Source: Cetobacterium sp. NK01 | GTDB taxonomy: Bacteria; Fusobacteriota; Fusobacteriia; Fusobacteriales; Fusobacteriaceae | Length of the DNA: 64,000 nucleotides | Direction of reading: 5' to 3' | Assembly: GCF_024506395.1 (NCBI RefSeq) | Contig: NZ_JANIBO010000001.1 | Location: forward strand, 248,001-312,000 | Part shown: positions 1-8,472 of the stretch, one piece after another | Layout of the letters: each line of letters starts with the position of its first letter | How positions within the stretch are numbered: position 1 is the first letter of the stretch | Translations under genes and position numbers: made by a program | The notes under the pieces: generated by a model | What the model was told of the DNA's origin: nothing | Seen by the model: the letters and a program-made list of their open reading frames with translations, nothing else | Databases searched by the model: none

Positions 1-2
1 AT

Positions 3-632
3 AAAGTAATTGTTTTAGATATTAATAAACACAAAGAGCTATCAAAAGGTATCGACTTTCTTAAAGTGGATTTAAGATTTGAAGATGATATAAAACATGC
101 TTTTTCTCAAATTATTGAAAAATATGGAACTGCTCACATACTCATAAATAATGGAGCTATTTCAAATTTTAGTAAAAGTATCGAAGATATCTCTATCAAT
201 GAATTTGATGATGTTATAAATGTCAATCTTCGTGGAAGTTTTATTTGTTGTAAAGAGTTTATAAAAGTAAATAAAGGACAAAACTATGGCCGGATAATAA
301 ATATATCCTCTACTCGATGGAATCAAAATGAAGCCAACTGGGAAGCTTATGGTGCTTCAAAAGGTGGATTAATCTCTATGAGTAACACTCTTGCTATCTC
401 TCTTTCTAGAACACCTATTACTGTTAACGCAATAAGTCCTGGATGGATACAAGTAGATAATTATGATGATTTAACAGAAGCCGATCACTCTCAACATCCT
501 TCAGGCAGAGTGGGTATTCCTCGAGATATCCTTAATGCTTGTTTATTTTTAGCTAATCCTGAAAATGATTTTATTAATGCTACAAATTTAGTCATTGATG
601 GTGGCATAACTAAAAAAATGATTTATGAATAG
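3..632 (+). CDS. SDR-family oxidoreductase, 5' end outside the window
   Basis: This is the C-terminal part of a classical short-chain dehydrogenase/reductase, an NAD(P)-dependent Rossmann-fold enzyme. The frame is open from the window edge, so the TGxxxGxG nucleotide-binding motif lies outside. The first visible residues (KVIVLDIN) look like the second beta strand with its cofactor-selecting Asp. The NNAG motif appears as NNGA, the catalytic Ser lies in NISST, and YGASKGG supplies the Tyr and Lys pair. The C-terminus (LVIDGG) is typical of the family. The substrate cannot be told from sequence; sugars, acyl groups and sterols are all handled by this family. A GTG at 66 could be mistaken for the start, but the homology runs upstream of it. 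Confidence 0.85.
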   Translation, partial: KVIVLDINKHKELSKGIDFLKVDLRFEDDIKHAFSQIIEKYGTAHILINNGAISNFSKSIEDISINEFDDVINVNLRGSFICCKEFIKVNKGQNYGRIINISSTRWNQNEANWEAYGASKGGLISMSNTLAISLSRTPITVNAISPGWIQVDNYDDLTEADHSQHPSGRVGIPRDILNACLFLANPENDFINATNLVIDGGITKKMIYE

Positions 633-652
633 TAAATAATTTATAAATAAAA

Positions 653-686
653 AAGTAGAGGGCAACCATCACAAATCCCTCTACTT
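653..686 (+). terminator. Hairpin after the SDR gene
   Basis: Perfect 10-bp inverted repeat AAGTAGAGGG / CCCTCTACTT with a 14-nt loop, starting 20 nt after the SDR stop codon. An A-run precedes it but no clear T-run follows, so on the plus strand it is a weak terminator; it could also act on the minus strand. Confidence 0.55.
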
Positions 687-1117
687 AACTACTAAATCAC
701 CTTCTAATAACTTTAAAACTTTCAATCATTTTCTTAAAAAACTTTTTAAATCTCTTAAAAGTAAAACAGTTTACTGACTTTAAATCTATTACCTCATATA
801 ATAGTTAGAAAAACAACTTCATGATTTGTTAAAATTAATTAAAATACTATTTTTCTTCATTTTTTAAAAATTAAAACATCTTTGAAACTGTGTGATGGCT
901 ATTTTACTACTTTAAAATTAAATATTAAATCCTTTTCTACCTTCTAACTATTATTATAACTTTTAGACGTTTATTTCTTAAATAAAAGTTTGAAAAATTT
1001 ATTTTTTTGAAGCAATCAAAATTATTTAATATCTATTGTGCTTCTTTGAAAAAAGTTATATAATATTCTATAGTCTTAAAAATTCTATATTGATAAAATA
1101 TACCTAGGAGAAAATAA
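687..1117. other. Long AT-rich intergenic region with a promoter
   Basis: About 430 bp without a convincing reading frame. Near its right end is a good sigma-70 promoter for the next gene: TTGTGC at 1036-1041 and TATAAT at 1059-1064 with a 17-bp spacer. The phrases ACCTTCTAATAACTTT and ACCTTCTAACTATT recur about 240 bp apart, which may mean decayed repeated sequence. I see no RNA gene here. Confidence 0.5.
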
Positions 1118-1549
1118 ATGGAAATAATTATAAAAGATTTAAAAAATGAGTTATCTTATAAAACTAGATTAGAAGCTTTAGATAAAATTAAAGATTATGA
1201 TTTAAATGATGAACAGTATTTTCATATAAAAGCACTTGTTATTAGATTAGCTTTAACTGATAGAGTATTTGCTGTAAAACATGCCGCTTTTTTACTTTGT
1301 CAAAAAAATAAACTAAAAAAAAATAATGAACCTATTAACTTAGGAAAAAAGAATACTGGTTATTCTCCTAATGACGTTAGAAAAATGTTTTTAAAAATTA
1401 AAAAACAAACTGGAATGCAAGCTTTAGATTTAGAGCTTTTTAAAGAGTACTTTCAAACTATCGCTCCTCAAATGTATGATGTTATGTCTTCTGAGCATAT
1501 GTATTTTGATAACTGGATAAGAGGTATTTATAAATATTTATCTAAATAA
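1118..1549 (+). CDS. Small all-helical hypothetical protein (HEAT-like)
   Basis: A 143-residue soluble protein that I do not recognise by family. The first 65 residues read as paired amphipathic helices in HEAT/ARM style (repeated LxxRLEALxKI and IRLALTDRVFAVKHAAFLL patterns), followed by a Lys/Asn-rich linker and a helical tail. There is no signal peptide or membrane segment. The start is supported by CTAGGAG 8 nt upstream and by a TTGTGC-17-TATAAT promoter. It is monocistronic with its own terminator at 1561. About 25 bases of this gene, around 1377-1402, reappear near 2734 next to a copy of its terminator, which suggests local duplication. The function is unknown. Confidence 0.75.
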   Translation: MEIIIKDLKNELSYKTRLEALDKIKDYDLNDEQYFHIKALVIRLALTDRVFAVKHAAFLLCQKNKLKKNNEPINLGKKNTGYSPNDVRKMFLKIKKQTGMQALDLELFKEYFQTIAPQMYDVMSSEHMYFDNWIRGIYKYLSK

Positions 1550-1672
1550 TTATAAATTAAAATTACCCCCTACTTTAATATAAGTAAGGGGTAATTTTAT
1601 ATGTTTATTTTAAGTCTAATTAATTTTAATTAATAGAAATTTACTATCTATTTTAGCTTTTATTTCATTATG
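1550..1672. repeat. Direct repeat copy 1 (duplicated terminator plus cupin gene end)
   Basis: About 120 bp closely matching 2755-2874. It contains the terminator hairpin and then a relic of the last codons of the bicupin gene found intact at 2822-3490. Read on the minus strand, 1611-1672 would encode nearly the same C-terminus (KAKIDSKFLL). The two copies flank the aqpZ region. Confidence 0.8.
1561..1600 (+). terminator. Intrinsic terminator
   Basis: Stem AATTACCCC / GGGGTAATT (1561-1569 with 1588-1596), inner CTACTT/AAGTA pairing, then TTTTAT. A diverged but still paired copy lies at 2767-2803. Confidence 0.8.
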
Positions 1673-1690
1673 TTACTTTTTTAATAATTT

Positions 1691-2383
1691 TTAATTTTTT
1701 TCATCTAAAATTAATTTATAAATAACTCCTGCAATGATAGCACCTGCTAATGGAGCCACCCAGAATATCCATAGCTGATTAAGTGCTTCTCCTCCTGCAA
1801 TAAGTGCAACTGCTGTACTTCTAGCAGGATTTACAGATGTATTAGTAACTGGAATACTAATTAAATGGATTAAAGTTAATCCCAATCCAATAGCTATTGG
1901 AGCAAATCCTTTTGGAGCCTTTTCAGATGTTGATCCTAATATTATAAATAAAAACATAGCTGTTAATACTACTTCTGTTAATACTCCAGAAGCTAATGAG
2001 TACCCATTTGGAGAAAGAGCTCCAACACCATTCAATGCAAATCCGTTATCTAAAATAAAAGTTGAAGAACCTGAAGCTATTGCAAGTAATACTAATCCCC
2101 CAATAAATCCTCCTACAACTTGAGCTAATATATATGGAATAACCTCTTTTTTATCAAACTTCCCAGCTGTAAATAATCCTATTGTAACAGCAGGATTTAA
2201 ATGACATCCTGATATATGTCCTATTGCAAATGCCATAGTTAAAACTGTTAATCCAAAAGCTAAAGCCACTCCAGTAAACCCAATTCCTAGCTCTGGATAT
2301 CCTGCCGCTAAAACAGCACTTCCACACCCTCCTAAAACTAACCAAAAAGTTCCTAAAAACTCTGCAAATAATTTTCTAAACAT
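1691..2383 (-). CDS. aqpZ: Aquaporin Z (water channel)
   Basis: Inner-membrane MIP-family channel of about 230 residues, the usual length, with six hydrophobic segments and two re-entrant NPA loops (HLNPAVT and VNPARST). The Ar/R filter looks like the water-selective AqpZ type: Phe in [12 protein letters not shown], His in LIHLISIP, Thr in PVTNTS and Arg in NPARS, rather than the wider GlpF set. I start it at the ATG at 2383 because AGGAGG lies 8 nt upstream; a longer frame to 2422 lacks such a site. It has its own promoter (TTGTTA and TATAAT). It sits between two copies of a duplicated segment, so it may have been inserted there or been carried along in the duplication. Confidence 0.93.
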   Translation of the reverse strand: MFRKLFAEFLGTFWLVLGGCGSAVLAAGYPELGIGFTGVALAFGLTVLTMAFAIGHISGCHLNPAVTIGLFTAGKFDKKEVIPYILAQVVGGFIGGLVLLAIASGSSTFILDNGFALNGVGALSPNGYSLASGVLTEVVLTAMFLFIILGSTSEKAPKGFAPIAIGLGLTLIHLISIPVTNTSVNPARSTAVALIAGGEALNQLWIFWVAPLAGAIIAGVIYKLILDEKN

Positions 2384-2427
2384 TATTTTTATACCTCCTA
2401 ATTTATAACAATTTTTTAACAAAAAAT

Positions 2428-2457
2428 ATTATATCAAAGTTTATACAAAGTTAACAA
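2428..2457 (-). promoter_or_regulatory. aqpZ promoter
   Basis: On the minus strand: -35 TTGTTA (2457-2452), 18-bp spacer, -10 TATAAT (2433-2428), about 45 nt before the aqpZ start. Confidence 0.65.
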
Positions 2458-2570
2458 TGTAATTTTTTTTTAATACCTGTGCCCTTTTACATCGTTTTTT
2501 TATTTTACACAATGTACTGAAAATACTGATCTATTAATATAATTTCTTTAAACTACATTGTAATACTATT

Positions 2571-2596
2571 CTAGAAACAACATCTAGAAACAACAT
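2571..2596. repeat. Perfect 13-bp tandem repeat
   Basis: CTAGAAACAACAT occurs twice back to back in the spacer upstream of aqpZ. The function is unknown. Confidence 0.85.
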
Positions 2597-2733
2597 TAAA
2601 ATAAATTAGTATAGGGAAAATTTAAAATAAAAGAAAATTTGGCAGATGAAATATTTAATCCTTTAACTAGATTTTTTATAGAAGTGAATAACAATTATGA
2701 ACGTCAATCATTTTTTTATTATATCAGTCACAA

Positions 2734-2874
2734 CATTAGAAAAATGTTTTTAAAAATTATAAATTTAAACTCCCCCCTACTTAATATAAGTAAGAGGGAG
2801 TTTAATATATTTATTTTAAGTCTAATTAATTTCAATTAATAGAAATTTACTGTCTGTTTTAGCTTTTATTTCAT
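2734..2874. repeat. Direct repeat copy 2, with a gene fragment
   Basis: Bases 2734-2757 match an internal piece of the gene at 1118-1549 (around 1377-1402), then jump to sequence matching 1550-1672. The pattern fits a duplicate that lost the last ~150 bp of the gene by deletion at short A-rich homologies. A 66-codon open frame across this stretch (2639-2839) looks fortuitous. Confidence 0.65.
2767..2803. terminator. Bidirectional terminator
   Basis: AAACTCCC (2767-2774) pairs with GGGAGTTT (2796-2803), with a second inner stem. Relative to the copy at 1561 the arms changed together, so pairing was kept. It can end transcription of the cupin gene on the minus strand. Confidence 0.7.
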
Positions 2875-3490
2875 ACAGAACATTAGGAGGAATTACTATA
2901 ATTTGATCCTCTTTTAAAATCTCTTTCTGATTATTAATAGCAATATCTAGCTCTCCATATAAATTTAAAATAAGTAGTTCACCTTCAGTTTTATTGTGCT
3001 CAATCTCTTCATTTTTAGATATAGCAAACATTAATGATGTTAGATTTTCTAAATTTAAAACTCTTTTACTCACAATTCCACCTTTAAATCCAATCACTAT
3101 ATCTTTCATTAAAAGTTCTTTTGAATACTCTAAATTTATAAACCCGCCTATATCTTCATGTTTTTTTACTATTATCAATAACATTTTAGCCTTTTTTAAA
3201 GCTTTTAAAGCGTGAGGAATATTTGCAGGCATTAATATCATCTCACCTTTTTTTACTTTGTGAGCTATTTTGTTTATAGAAATTTCAAACTCTCCATCCA
3301 AAACATAAACTAAAGCGTCTGCTGGAGCACTATGTTCACTTAACATCTCTTCTTTATCAAAAGCAAAAACAGCTGAATTCAAAGAATTTTTTAAAGCAAT
3401 CATCATACTATTTATTGTTTTCTCTCCATAAGGAACTAAATCTTCTAAATTTATAACTTTATTAAATTCCATATTTCTTATTGCATTCAT
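2822..3490 (-). CDS. Bicupin-domain protein
   Basis: A 222-residue soluble protein with two cupin beta-barrels. Domain 1 (about residues 35-110) contains SEHSAPADALVYVLDGEFEI and GEMILMPANIPHAL, the two cupin motifs. Domain 2 (about 145-220) contains EIEHNKTEGELLILNLYGEL and IIVIPPNVLYEI. Some metal-ligand His/Glu positions are present in domain 1; domain 2 is more diverged. Cupins of this kind bind small molecules or metal; the ligand is unknown. The start has a GAGGTG site. A damaged copy of its 3' end lies at 1611-1672. Confidence 0.8.
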   Translation of the reverse strand: MNAIRNMEFNKVINLEDLVPYGEKTINSMMIALKNSLNSAVFAFDKEEMLSEHSAPADALVYVLDGEFEISINKIAHKVKKGEMILMPANIPHALKALKKAKMLLIIVKKHEDIGGFINLEYSKELLMKDIVIGFKGGIVSKRVLNLENLTSLMFAISKNEEIEHNKTEGELLILNLYGELDIAINNQKEILKEDQIIVIPPNVLYEIKAKTDSKFLLIEIN

Positions 3491-3589
3491 TTTATTTCAC
3501 CTCAATTTTTCATTAAATAAAAATTAAAACTATCTAAAATGAATTTTACCTCAATATGAAAATAAAATATGTATCATATGTTACTCTTT

Positions 3590-3829
3590 TTAAAAATCTT
3601 CCTCTTCAACTTCAAGAAAATTTTCAATCTCTTTTAATCCAACAAATATATTTTCTTCACTAATATCATCATCAGTTGAAACAATTAAAGTTGGAAACAC
3701 TTTAACAGAATACTCTTCTGCAAGCGATTTATTTTGTTCAACATCTACATATTTAACATTTTCAAAGTCTTTTAAAATCTCAATAACCTCTTCAGATTCT
3801 TTTGAATTTTTTTTATAAAAAAGTATCAT
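3590..3829 (-). CDS. Thioredoxin-fold protein lacking CxxC
   Basis: 79 residues with the beta-alpha-beta pattern of thioredoxin: MILFYKKNS, VKYVDVEQN, then VKVFPTLIV with the conserved cis-Pro loop. The usual CxxC position reads KNSKES, so both redox cysteines are missing and a disulfide reductase role is unlikely. A strong AGGAGG lies upstream of the ATG. It resembles in size the CxxC-bearing protein at 36183. The role is unknown; it could be a binding or scaffold module. Confidence 0.72.
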   Translation of the reverse strand: MILFYKKNSKESEEVIEILKDFENVKYVDVEQNKSLAEEYSVKVFPTLIVSTDDDISEENIFVGLKEIENFLEVEEEDF

Positions 3830-4098
3830 TTCTAAACCTCCTAATTAATATGGTTGTAGAAATATACTAAAAAAATATTAAAATCCTTCAAAAATATAAT
3901 ATATTCTAAACTATTTTAGCCTCTCTTTTCATATCATCTTTTAAAGACTTTAATAAATAAAATACCAAAATAAAAGTCTTCAATGTCTTTTTTCATAAAA
4001 AATACTTGTTTTTACTATTTTTTTAACAATAGTCCATTTTTTTGACTCTCTTATTTTAATTTTAAGCGTCTTATTTCATTTTGGACTCATAAGTACAA

Positions 4099-4148
4099 AC
4101 ACCCCTGTAAAATCCATTTAAACTGCATTAAATGTCTCACAGAGGTGT
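4099..4148. other. Two-tier inverted repeat after the ssp operon
   Basis: Outer arms ACACCCCTGT (4099-4108) and ACAGAGGTGT (4139-4148) pair with one G-U as RNA. Inside is a second stem CATTTAA / TTAAATG (4115-4121 with 4128-4134). It lies 40 bp past the end of the last ssp gene and may be its terminator, though the U-run is poor. The rest of 3840-4184 shows no gene. Three copies of TGTATTAC follow at 4159, 4169 and 4181. Confidence 0.55.
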
Positions 4149-4184
4149 CTAAAATTAATGTATTACAATGTATTACGTTTTGTA

Positions 4185-7100
4185 TTACATATCTTTTAAA
4201 ATCTCTAATAATATTGATTTCTTTTCTTCTTCTTTGACTGATAATCCCATTGCTTTTATAGTAGCTTCTAATTTTATCTTTAACATTTTTCCCATTTGAC
4301 TATGAGTTTCTACCAAAGGTATAATTAAACTTTCTCCATTTGATATAACTTCAATTACTTCACTTACATTTTCTCTTTCCAATTCTTTTGTAACTAAAAA
4401 CTTTTCTAATCTTTCTTTAAAGTCTTCTATATCATTTAAATTCGACCAATTCTCAAAACTAAAACCTTTGATTTTAGTTGTCAAATCTAATAAAAATATT
4501 TTATCATTTTTATAAATATATTTCTTTAACCAAGTTTTTATACCATTATCAAAAACTTTAGTTTGTTCTTGCCACTTTTCTAAAGCTTCTTTTAAATTTT
4601 GTCCTGTTTTTAAAATATTTAAAATTATTTCGTGAATCTGTAATTCAATTCTTATTTTTTCATCTTCTAAGTACTTCATATCCTCTGAAATAATTTTTAC
4701 AATTTCTTTTAAATCTTTAGTCTTTGCTCTTCTTGATAATTCTTCAAATAAAAATTCATATGCATTCTTATCTTGGAATAAAATATTAAATATCTTCGAT
4801 AAAACTTTACAGTTTTTTAATGATAAATTATTTAAAAATCTATTTAATGAATAAAAATATGTTTTAAATCCTTCTACAATTCCAATCTCTATCTCTGAAT
4901 TTTCAGAATAATAAACTCCTAGTAACTCTTTTAAATTTTCTAAATATTCCTCTTCAACAGCGGTCTTTTTAACATAACTTAAATAATAGTTTTCTGGATT
5001 TTTTTCTAACTTTTCAATTATATCATTACTTAATAATTGCTTTCTTTTAGTTGTTTTATCTACTATAGCTATACATTTTTTATTCTTTATTAATACAATA
5101 CCTAAAAATAAAGTAAAAATCCCAGCTCTTAATCCATAACCTTTTACTTTAGTTGTATAATCTTCATATAAGTTCCTTATAGAATAATTTTCTAACTTTA
5201 TTTTTTCTAAAATTTCTCTCTCTAAAATTTCCCATTTAGAATCTAGAATTATATCCCCTAAATTTAAAGAACATATTTTTTTCAAAACTGTTCTTGCTAC
5301 AGAGTTAATAGCTCCTGTATTTTTATAAAACTCTTTTGATTCTAAGTTTTTATCATTTTTTATTAACATCTCCAATAAAGTTAACCTTACTTTTTTCATA
5401 GGAGTACTTATTTTTTCTTTGTTCATTAATTCATAATTTATTTCAATATAATTCCTATACTTATCAATTAAATAATCATAGGTTACATTTAATATTTTTT
5501 TATCAACAAATATTTTATTTTCAGAAATAATTTCAATTTCCTTTATAGAAAAATATTCTTTTAACTCTAAATTTATAATTGAAATCAATTCATTTTTATA
5601 TAATAAATATTCCTCTTTAAGAGATAGATTTGTGGAGCATTTCTCATCTAGAACTAAACAATCTATTGCTTCTAATTCTTTTAACAAATAACCTATTTTA
5701 AGTTTTTTGTCATTTTTATTAACAACTAAAATAATATCTTTATTTTTTAAAATATTTTTAATAGAATCAAAATTGAATGCTTTAGTTATATTAGTCAAAT
5801 AAACTATAATCCCATCCGAATATTCTTTTATTTTATCTAAATAATCTACTTGAGTAACATCTAGATAAATCTGTTTAAAATATCTTGTTATATCTTTTTC
5901 ATAATTATATTTTACTGGATAATAGTAATCTAATTCTAAATATTTATTTAAAGATGTTGTATAACTTATAGAATGCAATTTATTTTGGATATATTCTTTA
6001 ATTTCATTTTCTATATTTATTTCAGCATCTTCAACTATCTTGTAATAATTCTTGTTTCTTTTATAAGAAATAATGTTTTTTTCTTGAAGACTTTTTAATA
6101 ATAAATCCATTTCATTTTCATTTAAATCAAGAGCTAATTTCAGTATCTCTTTGTTTGGTTGGATATCAGAGAATCTATTATAAATTTCTATAATTCCTAA
6201 AGTTTTTAGAAACCTCACTTCTTCAGTATCACTAATTAAATTTAAAGCTCTTTTTGTATTAAAAAAGCTTTTATATTCTGTAGTTTCATGATTCAGAAAC
6301 TTAAAATTTTCTTCAAAATAATCATAAATTTTATCTAATCCTATTAAAAATCTATCTTCTAATATACTTTCTAAGCCTTTTTCATCATTCGAACTTAAAA
6401 AAGCAAACATTGTTCTTTCATTTTGAGCAACTTTTTGTGATAATTCTGGTAATATATATGCTGATAAATAATTTAAAGGATAAAATTCATCTATAGTTTT
6501 ATCTATATCTTGAAATATGAATTTACTTTCTGATAAATTAGTCTTATATTTATCAAATTTTTCTTTGTTTAATTCTCGATATTCTTTAAATTTATCATTT
6601 TTATATATAACTTGAGATAAAATACTTAAAGATGTCACTTTATCATAAAATAAATGCTCTTTTTTAAATCTTCCAGATACTTTTTCCCATTCGTATATAT
6701 TATCTTGTTTATTTAATTTATTTGTATATTGAAATATATCTTTGTGAGTTATTAAAAACATAATAGAGTTATTGTCACTGTTACAGTATTCTGCCATATC
6801 TTGAATCTCTTTAACATCAACTTTATTTATATTAGTTTCTAAATATCTTCCAAACTCATCAAATACATACACTACTCCTAAATAGTTTGTTTTTTCTAAC
6901 ACTTCTTTTTCAAAATTTTGAATTAATTTAACTATATCAAAACTAGATTCATAATTGATAAACTCTTCTCCATAAAAAATCTCTTTGTATACTTCTTTAA
7001 AGAGTTCTATATAGAATGGTTTATTTTTTTCTAATTGATTTTTAAACTCTTCTAAACCTATATTTTTTTCTGATAAAATTTGTGAAAGTTTCTCTATTAT

Positions 7101-7583
7101 ATTAGGATATTCTTTATCCCAATCTTGTATTTTTTTTAGAATTATTTCGCTTTCTAAATTTAAACTTATATCTAATTTTTCTTTTTTTATAGAATCAAGA
7201 ATTCCATGTAAAATTGCCTTTTCATAACTTTTAAATCTATCTCTTGCAAAAACTACTAAATATTTTTTATCTTTTAGTTTTTCATATGTTTTCTTTAATT
7301 GAAACCGTTTTTCGGCTCTATTTAAAAAAACATCAATTTCTCCTTGATTTTCAACTGATAATAAATTTAATAAAACTGACATGAAAAATGATTTTCCACT
7401 TCCATATGCTCCAGATAAAATATATGACCCATTTTTTTTCCCTAATATAGATTCACTTATTTTAGCTAACAGTTTTATATTTTTTTCAGTAGGTATATAT
7501 GCATTTATTTTTTCATTTTTTTTGTAATCATTTTCAATATTTACTGAAAACCCAACTTTTGTTATCTGTATTCCTTTGTTCAT
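4185..7583 (-). CDS. sspC: SspC-like P-loop ATPase of the phosphorothioation system
   Basis: A 1132-residue cytoplasmic ATPase. Walker A is GAYGSGKS at residues 58-65 and Walker B is FDEFGRYLE at 241-249, followed by a sensor-like stretch (SIMFLITHKD). The remainder is long and helical with no domain I can name. Size, motifs and position directly after a DUF4007 gene and a PAPS-reductase-like gene fit SspC, the ATPase of the SspABCD DNA-backbone sulfur modification system. The BREX ATPase BrxC/PglY also has such a P-loop, but the neighbours argue against BREX. Its ATG overlaps the sspB stop as ATGA, implying translational coupling. It is the last gene of the operon. Confidence 0.8.
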   Translation of the reverse strand: MNKGIQITKVGFSVNIENDYKKNEKINAYIPTEKNIKLLAKISESILGKKNGSYILSGAYGSGKSFFMSVLLNLLSVENQGEIDVFLNRAEKRFQLKKTYEKLKDKKYLVVFARDRFKSYEKAILHGILDSIKKEKLDISLNLESEIILKKIQDWDKEYPNIIEKLSQILSEKNIGLEEFKNQLEKNKPFYIELFKEVYKEIFYGEEFINYESSFDIVKLIQNFEKEVLEKTNYLGVVYVFDEFGRYLETNINKVDVKEIQDMAEYCNSDNNSIMFLITHKDIFQYTNKLNKQDNIYEWEKVSGRFKKEHLFYDKVTSLSILSQVIYKNDKFKEYRELNKEKFDKYKTNLSESKFIFQDIDKTIDEFYPLNYLSAYILPELSQKVAQNERTMFAFLSSNDEKGLESILEDRFLIGLDKIYDYFEENFKFLNHETTEYKSFFNTKRALNLISDTEEVRFLKTLGIIEIYNRFSDIQPNKEILKLALDLNENEMDLLLKSLQEKNIISYKRNKNYYKIVEDAEINIENEIKEYIQNKLHSISYTTSLNKYLELDYYYPVKYNYEKDITRYFKQIYLDVTQVDYLDKIKEYSDGIIVYLTNITKAFNFDSIKNILKNKDIILVVNKNDKKLKIGYLLKELEAIDCLVLDEKCSTNLSLKEEYLLYKNELISIINLELKEYFSIKEIEIISENKIFVDKKILNVTYDYLIDKYRNYIEINYELMNKEKISTPMKKVRLTLLEMLIKNDKNLESKEFYKNTGAINSVARTVLKKICSLNLGDIILDSKWEILEREILEKIKLENYSIRNLYEDYTTKVKGYGLRAGIFTLFLGIVLIKNKKCIAIVDKTTKRKQLLSNDIIEKLEKNPENYYLSYVKKTAVEEEYLENLKELLGVYYSENSEIEIGIVEGFKTYFYSLNRFLNNLSLKNCKVLSKIFNILFQDKNAYEFLFEELSRRAKTKDLKEIVKIISEDMKYLEDEKIRIELQIHEIILNILKTGQNLKEALEKWQEQTKVFDNGIKTWLKKYIYKNDKIFLLDLTTKIKGFSFENWSNLNDIEDFKERLEKFLVTKELERENVSEVIEVISNGESLIIPLVETHSQMGKMLKIKLEATIKAMGLSVKEEEKKSILLEILKDM

Positions 7584-8470
7584 TGAAGTAGCTCACTTTC
7601 TAAAATTTTTTTAATTATATCTTTTTCTAAGTATTTTTTTATATCAAGAGTTATATTTTGCAGTCCTGCTGCTCTATCTACATGAATTTCATCTTGTAGT
7701 TCTAACTCTTGAACTATTTTTTCAAAATCTAGATAGCTAATTCTTATAATTTTATTTACATAATCATATGCATCTATTACTGAAAGTTGATTTATTAAAC
7801 CTTGATTTTTGATTTTTTTAAAAAGTAAGTAATAAATTAAATAATCAGAGATACTTTCTCTATTTACATTTATAAACTTATAAACTCCACCAGCTTGTTT
7901 TAAATAATTTAGCTTTACAAAAGGGGAAACCATATTTTCTTCAGGATTATTTAAAGTTTTCTCATCTTTTAAATAAGTTTTAATAAAAACATTTATTGTA
8001 TCTTCTAAAGTTTTTTTAGAATATTTTATTCTATTTTCAATACAAAAAAGCTCTGCTTTTTTTTCCAAACTTTCTTTTGAAAAACTATTATTTTCTTGAT
8101 TTTTAAAAACCAAATCCCATATTAATACTTTTTCATTTTTTTTAGTTAAAATATTAGAATGTAACAACCATAAACTATTTAAGTTCTCTAAATATGGATC
8201 TAATTGGAATATAATCTTTGAGTTTTCACTTAATTCTAAATCATCTCCATTTTTTTCTATAATTCCTAAAATATCTATCCAATATTTTATTGATTCAACC
8301 ATTTTGCTTCCGACACCTAAAGTATCTATTGCTACTGATAAATTATTTTTTGAAAAAAATGACTTATCTATTTTTTTATTTATATCTTTTTCATAAACCT
8401 TATAAAATAATTTATTTATCCAATTTTCTCTTATATAAAAAGAACTATGACCACTTATTATAACTTTCAT
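7580..8470 (-). CDS. sspB: SspB-like DUF4007 protein (phosphorothioation nickase)
   Basis: A 296-residue protein opening with the DUF4007 hallmark GHSSFYIRENW and then SVAIDTLGVGSKMVESIKYW, corresponding to the family pattern of a G-H-E/S-x-F start and an LGVGxxMV helix. DUF4007 proteins sit beside PAPS-reductase-like genes in single-strand phosphorothioation loci, where SspB is reported to nick DNA so that sulfur can be inserted. I start at ATG 8470, two bases after the sspD stop, because GAGGT lies 6 nt before it and the family homology begins there; an earlier in-frame start at 8512 lies inside sspD. It is coupled to sspC by a 4-bp overlap. Confidence 0.85.
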   Translation of the reverse strand: MKVIISGHSSFYIRENWINKLFYKVYEKDINKKIDKSFFSKNNLSVAIDTLGVGSKMVESIKYWIDILGIIEKNGDDLELSENSKIIFQLDPYLENLNSLWLLHSNILTKKNEKVLIWDLVFKNQENNSFSKESLEKKAELFCIENRIKYSKKTLEDTINVFIKTYLKDEKTLNNPEENMVSPFVKLNYLKQAGGVYKFINVNRESISDYLIYYLLFKKIKNQGLINQLSVIDAYDYVNKIIRISYLDFEKIVQELELQDEIHVDRAAGLQNITLDIKKYLEKDIIKKILESELLQ

Positions 8471-8472
8471 TT

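Noticed and set aside
2639-2839. 66-codon frame between aqpZ and the cupin gene
   Set aside because: No ribosome-binding site, no fold, and its end lies in a duplicated terminator and gene fragment; it is fortuitous.
4185-7583. BREX BrxC/PglY assignment for the large ATPase
   Set aside because: The P-loop alone would fit, but no PglX methyltransferase, PglZ or BrxA/B is near, while sspA, B and D homologues are.
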